From Coemansia sp. RSA 1804 (Eukaryota; Kickxellomycota; Kickxellomycetes; Kickxellales; Kickxellaceae): 10,736 nt of DNA. Position numbers and translations under genes: made by a program. This document shows, piece by piece, positions 6,511-10,736 of the stretch. Under the pieces are notes generated by a model that worked only from the letters and a program-made list of their open reading frames with translations, did not search any database and had not been told where the DNA came from. The stretch is taken from NCBI GenBank assembly GCA_027578815.1, contig JANBTH010000839.1:1-10736 (forward strand), read 5' to 3'. The stretch's first letter is position 1; the number at the start of each line of letters is the position of its first letter.

Positions 6511-7431
6511 TCAGAAATCCAAAGCCTTGACGGTCCATTCGTAGGCAACAAATGTGGCAGCGTTTGCGGGGAAGGCCCTGAGGATAGTTGGACCAAAGCC
6601 GCGGAAAAGAATCCGAATGCCAGATGCCCTCATTTCTCCCACCAGTGCATTGAAGGCATCCAACGCAGACTTGTGCTTGTAGTTCATTTGGATCCGGGAC
6701 TTTATGACGTCCTGCGGATAGGCAGTCAGCCATGCAGAGATGCCAGCACATCCGCCCGCAAAAAACTGCTCAAGGCCATTGCTCTTTGAACCGTCAGCAA
6801 CGCCCAGACGACGGTAGACAAAGGCAGACTTCATGCCCTCGTACAGCCCAAAGTATGCCCAGAAGCTGGGGATGTCGCGGAGAATGGTGATTCCCAGACC
6901 GCGATACAGACCGCTGAATCCGCGCTCCTGGAATGTCCGCACGCCGCAATTGAACACACCCGTGTACGGCCTGTGGCCGGGCGTGGCTGCGGCTCCGTAC
7001 TGTGTCTGGAGCTTTACCTTGAGCAGCTCCACAGGACAGTTGAGAAACGACATGACTCCGCCTGCAAGGCCGCCAGCAATGGCCTTCTGGGACACAGTCA
7101 GCGGCTCAGAAGAGTTGGCTTGTAGCAGACGCTGGAAGAAGCCGTTTGCAGCAAACACAACAGCGTTGCAGAACCCAATCCCGGCCAGCGGAGACGTGAC
7201 GCCCTTGTAAAGCCCCGCAACGCCCTCGCCGCGGATAGTCGACCGCACGCAGTCCATGCTGCTCGAGTATAGAGCGGGACTCGGCTGCGTCTGCATCCGC
7301 ACCTTGATGGTGTCAAACGGATGCCCAACCACCACCTGCGCCCATCCGCCCATCGTTCCTGCCGCAAACTCCACTATTGTCTTTGGAACCACCTTCTGCT
7401 TCTGAGCTGGCGCTACTGTCTCCGCCTCCAT
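6511..7431 (-). CDS. Mitochondrial carrier (SLC25 family), carnitine / basic amino acid / Ymc-like
   Basis: A 306-residue inner-membrane transporter with the three-repeat, six-helix plan. The three signatures are all intact: PFDTIKVRMQ (38-47), PVELLKVKLQ (133-142) and PQDVIKSRIQ (239-248), providing the matrix salt-bridge pairs D/K, E/K and D/K. The contact-site stretch on helix 4 is RDIPSFWAYF (185-194), with the RD pair known from carnitine/acylcarnitine carriers. The end GFGPTILRAFPANAATF is typical of the SLC25A20/29/45/48 and yeast Ymc1/Crc1/Ort1 group, so the cargo is probably carnitine esters or an amino acid; the exact one is not decided. The start is the ATG at 7429-7431 (AACATGG); the frame is open 23 codons further upstream but has no ATG there. 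One exon. It shares an upstream region with the divergent hydrolase gene. Confidence 0.93.
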   Translation of the reverse strand: MEAETVAPAQKQKVVPKTIVEFAAGTMGGWAQVVVGHPFDTIKVRMQTQPSPALYSSSMDCVRSTIRGEGVAGLYKGVTSPLAGIGFCNAVVFAANGFFQRLLQANSSEPLTVSQKAIAGGLAGGVMSFLNCPVELLKVKLQTQYGAAATPGHRPYTGVFNCGVRTFQERGFSGLYRGLGITILRDIPSFWAYFGLYEGMKSAFVYRRLGVADGSKSNGLEQFFAGGCAGISAWLTAYPQDVIKSRIQMNYKHKSALDAFNALVGEMRASGIRILFRGFGPTILRAFPANAATFVAYEWTVKALDF

Positions 7432-7738
7432 GTTGTCTGCTTGCTTTGGTAGGTGCTGCTGTTCGATCACAGTGAAGGTGGGGGGAATTAAGAAGACCAA
7501 GGTGTGAATGAAATCGCAATGAGACTACCAGGAGGAAAAGAGAAGGAAAGAAGGAAAAAGGAACATGTCTGCCACTTGTACTTTTTCTCTGCAGGACTGT
7601 GACAGATGAATCAGTCAATCGATTGAGAAAACCGCACAGCACAGCACAGCCTTGCTTTTGCAGGAGACCAAAGAAAAACACCTTTTTGACTCACTTTTCC
7701 TTTTATCTTTTTTTATCAGCTGCACGCTCGATCCAGAC

Positions 7739-7849
7739 ATGCAAGTGGTTCTTGAGTTCCTCCAATCCACGTGCCTGGATCTAGAAGGAGCCCCAATCGA
7801 ATCAGCCAGATTTCCATTTAGTGTTTGTTCCTCATCCTCCAACCAGTAA
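7739..7849 (+). other. Upstream ORF in the leader of the hydrolase gene
   Basis: An ATG at 7739 opens 36 codons to TAA at 7847-7849. The peptide (MQVVLEFLQSTCLDLEG...) matches nothing I know. Its end overlaps the likely splice donor CCA/GTAAGA at 7846. If the intron ended at the AG at 8029-8030, this ORF would run in frame into the hydrolase; if it ended at the better AG at 8013-8014, it would meet a stop. The first case would be an N-terminal extension, the second a translated leader ORF. Confidence 0.3.
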
Positions 7850-8014
7850 GAAAAAGAGAGGTAATTGCATCTGACCCACAAACGCTCTTTACTCGTTCTC
7901 CGTTTTGTCTTTTTTACTATTCTTATATTCTTATATTCTTTTTATTGCCTGGTTTGTTGTTTTGTTACTTGTAAATCCCTGACGACCCGTCATTTATTCC
8001 TGGTCGAATTACAG
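7846..8014 (+). other. Probable intron in the 5' leader of the hydrolase gene
   Basis: GTAAGA donor at 7846, a long pyrimidine tract, CTGAC branch-like sequence at 7979-7983 and an ATTACAG acceptor ending at 8014 give a complete 169-base fungal intron just before the coding start. An alternative acceptor ends at 8030 but is preceded by purines. Not confirmed by any transcript. Confidence 0.45.
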
Positions 8015-8049
8015 CACAAGAACATAAAAGCTTGCAACTAGCACTCTCC

Positions 8050-9301
8050 ATGATCTATGCAATTCTAGCAGCCATGGGAGGAACGGAGGATACAGTCTCG
8101 TCCATTGTGAAATGGGCACCCACCGTCTCCTACTATGCGCTTATAATGACCTGTGGGCTGACGCTGTTTGGCGTGTCGGCGGTGTGGATGTTCCAGCGGG
8201 ACATGGTTTATCCGGCCGCATTCCCTGCGCATTCCCGCGAACGAGTAAGTAGACTTTGTGCTGCGCATTCAAATCCATTTCCCTTTAGCTTTTAGCTGTT
8301 CTGTTTTTTCTTTCTTCCAGTTTACAGTGTATTTGCTAACCGCACCGTTGTATCACTCTTTTAACGTTTGATTTGCCGTGTAGGTTCCGCTACCGTCACA
8401 GTTTGGAATGCCTCATTTCGACGACATTCGTCTGGAGACGCCAGACAAGGTCTTGATTCGCGGATACCTGATCAAGCAGGCTACAGATGAGGAAACGAAG
8501 CGGGCGCCAACACTGATCTATTTCCACGCCAACGCCGGGAACATGGGCCACCGGCTGCCGATTGCCAAGCAGATGTACGATCAGCTAAAGTGCAACGTCT
8601 TTATGCTGTCGTACCGCGGCTATGGGCTGTCTGACGGCCAGCCATCGGAGGCCGGCATTAAGGCTGACGCACTGACTGCGCTGGAGTTTATCCGCTCGCA
8701 TCCACTCACTGCGAACACCAAGCTTGTTGCATATGGCCAGTCGCTGGGCGGAGCGGTAGCGCTGGACATTGTTGCTGCCAATGAGCCCGAGTTTGCCGGA
8801 GTCATCCTGGAAAACACCTTCCTGTCTATTCCAAAGCTCGTGCCACATGTTCTTCCAATTTTGAAATACTTTACGTTCCTGGCATCCGAGAAGTGGGTGT
8901 CCGAGACAGCCATCCGCAAGATCACCGATGTGCCGATTCTCTTCCTCTCTGGTCTTCAGGACGATCTAGTGCCGCCTCCTCATATGCGCAAGCTGTACGA
9001 GCTTGCCCAGCGCAACCAGGACAGCGAGAAGAGGATGAAGGTCTCGTGGGAGGAGTTTCCTGAAGGCAACCACAACGACACATGCATCCAGCCAAACTAC
9101 TTTGAGGCCATTGCGAAGTGGTGGAGAGAGACAATCGACGCTGCTGAGCCATATGTGCCAACCGGACGTCTCGGCACGCTGGAGGCACGTGAATCTGTTG
9201 AAAAGACAGATGGCGAGAACATCTACAAGGTTGAGTCTGCCTCTGCTGAGAAGAGCCGTTCCGATGTTGATCTCGCTGGTCCCAGCAAAAAGTCCGAGTA
9301 G
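8050..9301 (+). CDS. BEM46/ABHD13-like alpha/beta hydrolase, two exons (8050-8244, 8384-9301)
   Basis: A 370-residue membrane-anchored serine hydrolase. A membrane segment lies at about residues 24-47, followed by the family's short juxtamembrane stretch (QRDMVYPAAFP). After the exon junction come VPLPSQFGMP, the oxyanion-loop HANAGN (113-118), the nucleophile elbow GQSLGG with Ser185, the acid in SGLQDDLVPP (Asp258) and the catalytic His295 in GNHNDT. All three catalytic residues are present. The last 45 residues are a polar, charged tail outside the fold. The two parts are joined by a 139-base phase-0 intron. The start at 8050 is the first in-frame ATG, but the second, at 8074 (GCCATGG), has the better context and would give 362 residues. 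Fungal homologues sit at endoplasmic reticulum or plasma membrane and influence cell polarity; the natural substrate is unknown, lipid or depalmitoylation being possibilities. Confidence 0.92.
8245..8383 (+). other. Intron of the BEM46/ABHD13-like gene
   Basis: GTAAGT donor at 8245, acceptor GTGTAG ending at 8383; TTTAAC at 8360-8365 is a likely branch site, with GCTAAC at 8335-8340 a second option. Splicing joins ...SRER to VPLPS... in phase 0 and restores the conserved N-terminal part of the family. The earlier acceptor CCAG ending at 8320 was excluded because it leads to a stop codon. Confidence 0.88.
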
Positions 9302-9639
9302 GTTTTTCTTTCTTTCTTTCTTTTCAGTATCATTAAAGTTCTTTGATCAGCAACAATCAGATAATCGTCCGATCAATATCAACCTCAGAAAAAAAGTGGG
9401 ACCTTGATTCTCTCAACCTTTGTTGGTTTTATTTTTTTTTTGTTGTTGATCCGAAGATGCTGAATAAAATGTTTAGAAACCAGAAACTGTTTTGCAGTCG
9501 TTCCTTTGCTTTGTAATCTTTCTTTTGTAAGTGAATAAAATTATCTGCTATATTACGCCGCCATCATTTTATATTGTTTTAAAGGGGTTCTTTATAATCC
9601 TAGACACACCAAACTCGAATAGAACAACCAGACCACTGC
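9302..9639 (+). terminator. 3' region of the hydrolase gene with poly(A) signals; upstream of the ligase gene
   Basis: AATAAA at 9463-9468 and 9534-9539 are plausible cleavage and polyadenylation signals for the hydrolase transcript. A pyrimidine stretch with four TTTC units (9305-9320) directly follows the stop codon. The last 100 bases must also hold the promoter or leader of the downstream gene. No other feature was seen. Confidence 0.55.
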
Positions 9640-10736
9640 ATGGTAATAATGGATCCAAAGGGCCCTGAGGACAGGGATGCTGCCGCAGCAGCAGTAATAA
9701 TCGACATTGACGAGCCGTATGTTCAGACAATCCTGGAATCGGCGTTTGCAAAATACGCACCCTTGGTTTCCATCCAGACAAAAGACCTGCAGGACGGCAT
9801 GCATCCCAAGCGCCTGATGCACTGGCGTGAGTACGAGAGGATCGACTGGGATGCCGTTCATCGCTCAGAAGTGGTGTTCTCCAACGCATACTGCTTCCGC
9901 AAGGGTCTTATTCGCAAGGCGCAAATGTCATTCAACATTAGACACCATGTCGCCAAGCATCCTGAGTCCATTCTTGCGCGCGGAGTTCCGGAAACGTGGA
10001 TTCTGGAGCTGGACGACATCGACTACTTGGATGAGGCCCTTATGGAGTGTTACGAAGTTGAGGACGACATGAAGGTTAACGAGGGTTTGGATCCAGCGGA
10101 GAGAAAGTCATTTATCCTTAAGCCATCGCTGACAGGCCGTGGTGCTGGGATCCACATCTTTGACACCAGGGCAAGGCTAGAGTCATTGCTGGAAAAGGAG
10201 TTTGAATCTGCCAGTGAAGATGAGGATGAGGATGATGATGATGATGATGATGAAGATGACGACGAGGGAGACAACAAGGATCAGCAGCAGAATGCCATTC
10301 GCTCCTATGAGGCGGTGTCGCAGATACGCGAGTGGGTTGTGCAGCACTACATCAGCAACCCGCTTCTGCTCAGATCCCACGACAACCGCAAGTTCCATAT
10401 CCGCGTATATGCCCTCGCTGTGGGAGACCTCAAAGTTTACGTTTACCGCCAGATGCTTGCTCTGTTTGCGCCCGAGCCGTACACGCAGTCAGCAACCAAC
10501 CTAGACAACCAGGGAGCTCATATCACAAACACGTGTGTCCAGGAGAAGCGCCACGACTTTGATGAGGCCAAGGCTGTTGAGCTTTTTGGTAATCTCGATA
10601 TGCCGCAACAAAAGCGCGAGTTCATTTTTGACCAGATCTGCCAGATACTTTCTGAAACCTTTGCGGCTGTCTCAAGCGAATCAACGTCGTTTCAGACATG
10701 GCCTAACTGCATGGAACAGTTTGGGTTTGACTTTCT
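9640..10736 (+). CDS. Tubulin-tyrosine-ligase-domain protein, 3' end beyond the window (partial)
   Basis: 365 codons are open to the window edge. The product belongs to the ATP-grasp fold TTL family in its fungal form (like the P-body-linked yeast Pby1). Visible landmarks: the ATP-binding block FILKPSLTGRGAGIHIF (158-174), the QHYISNPLLL stretch (235-244), KFHIRVY (251-257; animal TTLs usually have Asp instead of His) and the following VYVYRQMLALFAPEPY. An acidic insert at about 193-212, including seven Asp in a row (198-204), interrupts the domain. The usual C-terminal Mg/ATP-binding motif, beginning in GFDF at the window end, is cut off. The start may be the ATG at 9640 or the one at 9649, which has the better context (A at -3, G at +4). 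Substrate is unknown: such fungal proteins may add an amino acid to tubulin or to something else. It follows the hydrolase in the same direction, 338 bases downstream. Confidence 0.9.
   Translation, partial: MVIMDPKGPEDRDAAAAAVIIDIDEPYVQTILESAFAKYAPLVSIQTKDLQDGMHPKRLMHWREYERIDWDAVHRSEVVFSNAYCFRKGLIRKAQMSFNIRHHVAKHPESILARGVPETWILELDDIDYLDEALMECYEVEDDMKVNEGLDPAERKSFILKPSLTGRGAGIHIFDTRARLESLLEKEFESASEDEDEDDDDDDDEDDDEGDNKDQQQNAIRSYEAVSQIREWVVQHYISNPLLLRSHDNRKFHIRVYALAVGDLKVYVYRQMLALFAPEPYTQSATNLDNQGAHITNTCVQEKRHDFDEAKAVELFGNLDMPQQKREFIFDQICQILSETFAAVSSESTSFQTWPNCMEQFGFDF
10216..10264 (+). repeat. GAT/GAG trinucleotide tract coding for an acidic run
   Basis: GAA, GAT and GAG codons, including seven consecutive GAT (10231-10251), encode an Asp/Glu run inside the ligase gene. 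It is in frame, so changes of whole units would alter only the length of the acidic loop. Confidence 0.85.

Larger units (their letters stand above)
7432..8049. promoter_or_regulatory. Divergent promoter region of carrier and hydrolase genes
   Basis: About 620 bases between two start codons pointing apart. CCAAT occurs at 7762-7766 and 7793-7797 (plus), and CACGTG, the E-box bound by bHLH factors, at 7768-7773, two bases after the first CCAAT. Long purine tracts (7530-7562) and pyrimidine tracts (7680-7720, 7890-7945) are typical of fungal promoters. An 8-base unit TCTTATAT is repeated twice at 7921-7936. Regulation by a CCAAT-binding complex or a bHLH factor is inferred. Confidence 0.45.

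Noticed and set aside
7498..7500. Carrier start at TTG, 23 codons upstream of the ATG
   Set aside because: A nuclear fungal gene should start at ATG; the ATG at 7429-7431 has a good context and gives the family's usual length.
8321..8383. Use of the CCAG acceptor at 8320 in the hydrolase gene
   Set aside because: The frame meets TGA before the conserved second exon.
1..10736. Mobile elements, CRISPR arrays, tRNA, rRNA or spliceosomal RNA genes
   Set aside because: No terminal repeats, transposase or reverse-transcriptase motifs, repeat-spacer arrays or RNA signature boxes were found by eye; a tRNAscan or Infernal run would settle the RNA question.

Overview
This window looks like fungal nuclear DNA. 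It has long mostly uninterrupted genes, short spliceosomal introns (GTAAGT...AG), a forkhead transcription factor, a BEM46/ABHD13-type hydrolase, a fungal-style tubulin-tyrosine-ligase-domain protein and AATAAA poly(A) signals. I see no viral, bacterial or transposon gene. An early-diverging lineage (Kickxellomycotina-like) is a guess from the flavour of the proteins, not something the sequence proves.

Layout. 1-1039: AT-rich stretch with no recognisable gene; it holds the upstream region of the forkhead gene, with an overlapping pair of forkhead-type binding sites at 798-808. 1040-2413 (+): forkhead transcription factor. 2443-3792 (-): BAHD-family acyltransferase, convergent with the forkhead gene; only 29 bases separate the two stop codons, and an 8-bp inverted repeat covers the forkhead stop. 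3793-4967: no confident gene, but two candidates on the minus strand: a 49-codon hydrophobic small ORF (4094-4243) and a possible spliced, arrestin-like small gene or relic (4224-4715). 4968-6143 (-): 391-residue helical protein I do not recognise. 6511-7431 (-): mitochondrial carrier (SLC25) of the carnitine / basic amino acid / Ymc type. 7432-8049: shared upstream region of the divergently transcribed carrier and hydrolase genes, with CCAAT boxes, a CACGTG box, a short upstream ORF and a probable 5'-leader intron. 8050-9301 (+): BEM46/ABHD13-like alpha/beta hydrolase in two exons. 9302-9639: its 3' region with two AATAAA signals. 9640-10736 (+): tubulin-tyrosine-ligase-domain protein, cut by the window end.

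The right third (carrier, hydrolase, ligase) is visibly richer in G+C than the left part and encodes conserved housekeeping-type proteins. The left part is AT-rich and holds a lineage-divergent regulator, a secondary-metabolism-type enzyme and an orphan protein. Nothing points to an operon-like pathway. The most interesting local biology is the forkhead regulator (possible self-regulation sites, a Tup1-type motif at its very end, an extended wing) and the unexplained coding-like segments at 4.1-4.7 kb.
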